NCBI GenBank assembly: GCA_036734545.1
Contig: DAIMYJ010000077.1
Coordinates: forward strand, 1-15,557
DNA: 15,557 nucleotides
Direction: 5' to 3'
Origin: UBA7236 sp036734545
Lineage (GTDB): Bacteria; Bacteroidota; Bacteroidia; Chitinophagales; BACL12
Of the stretch, positions 15,522 to 15,557 are shown one piece after another; position 1 is the stretch's first letter; every line of letters starts with the position of its first letter. The notes under the pieces are model-generated. The model worked only from the letters and a program-made list of their open reading frames with translations, did no database searches and had not been told where the DNA came from. The position numbers and the translations under genes are program-made.

Positions 15522-15557
15522 GGAGAGATGTCCGAGTGGTTGAAGGAGCACGCCTGG
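15522..15557 (+). tRNA. tRNA-Ser, 5' part (anticodon probably GGA), cut by window end
   Basis: The acceptor strand GGAGAGA (15522-15528) is followed by UG and a D-arm TCCGAGTGGTTGAAGGA, which is typical of serine tRNAs. The anticodon stem CACGC begins at 15550, and the window ends at CTGG in the anticodon loop, giving the first two anticodon bases as GG. Among serine tRNAs that implies GGA. The long variable arm and 3' half lie outside the window. Confidence 0.88.

Overview
The window looks like part of a scaffold from a Bacteroidota genome, most likely of the Chitinophagia/Saprospiria type. Support for this comes from two large PKD-repeat proteins that end in a gliding-motility/type IX secretion C-terminal domain (CHU_C, 'type B' sorting), promoter-like boxes of the Bacteroidota form TTG-N(17-23)-TAnnTTTG, the absence of obvious Shine-Dalgarno sequences, and the Bacteroidota-type variant of AnmK. 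A run of exactly 100 N (9570-9669) marks a scaffold join, so this is a draft assembly or a metagenome bin. No phage, transposase, CRISPR array or defence gene was found.

Layout. Positions 1-184 are gene-free and hold G/T-rich and C/A-rich short repeats. Positions 185-2871 (+) are a membrane and phospholipid cluster: a CPBP intramembrane protease, a small DUF2007 protein whose frame overlaps the protease gene, cdsA (CDP-diacylglycerol synthesis) and psd (phosphatidylethanolamine formation). The phosphatidylserine synthase that would link the last two is not in the window. Positions 2908-3285 (+) encode a small exported Ala/Thr-rich, Cys-containing protein of unknown function, followed by a clear intrinsic terminator at 3311-3340. 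Positions 3397-6221 (-) read anmK, then an NAD-dependent epimerase, then a YjjG-like HAD phosphatase. The last two genes nearly touch and the set is probably one operon. Upstream of it on the same strand is a monohaem cytochrome c lipoprotein (6275-6607).

Positions 6659-10985 (-) carry two tandem paralogous secreted proteins. Each has a signal peptide, a shared ~285-residue Cys-containing N-terminal region, PKD repeats and a CHU_C sorting domain. The upstream copy is interrupted by the assembly gap. Divergently, 11198-15464 (+) encode two exported amidohydrolase-family proteins that together contain three amidohydrolase modules. Only one module keeps recognisable metal-binding residues. The window ends inside a tRNA-Ser gene (anticodon probably GGA) with its own promoter.

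The window reads mostly as ordinary chromosomal housekeeping plus cell-surface genes. The parts most worth a second look are the degenerate/active amidohydrolase arrangement, the tandem T9SS paralogs with their shared N-terminal domain, and the overlapping CPBP/DUF2007 frames.
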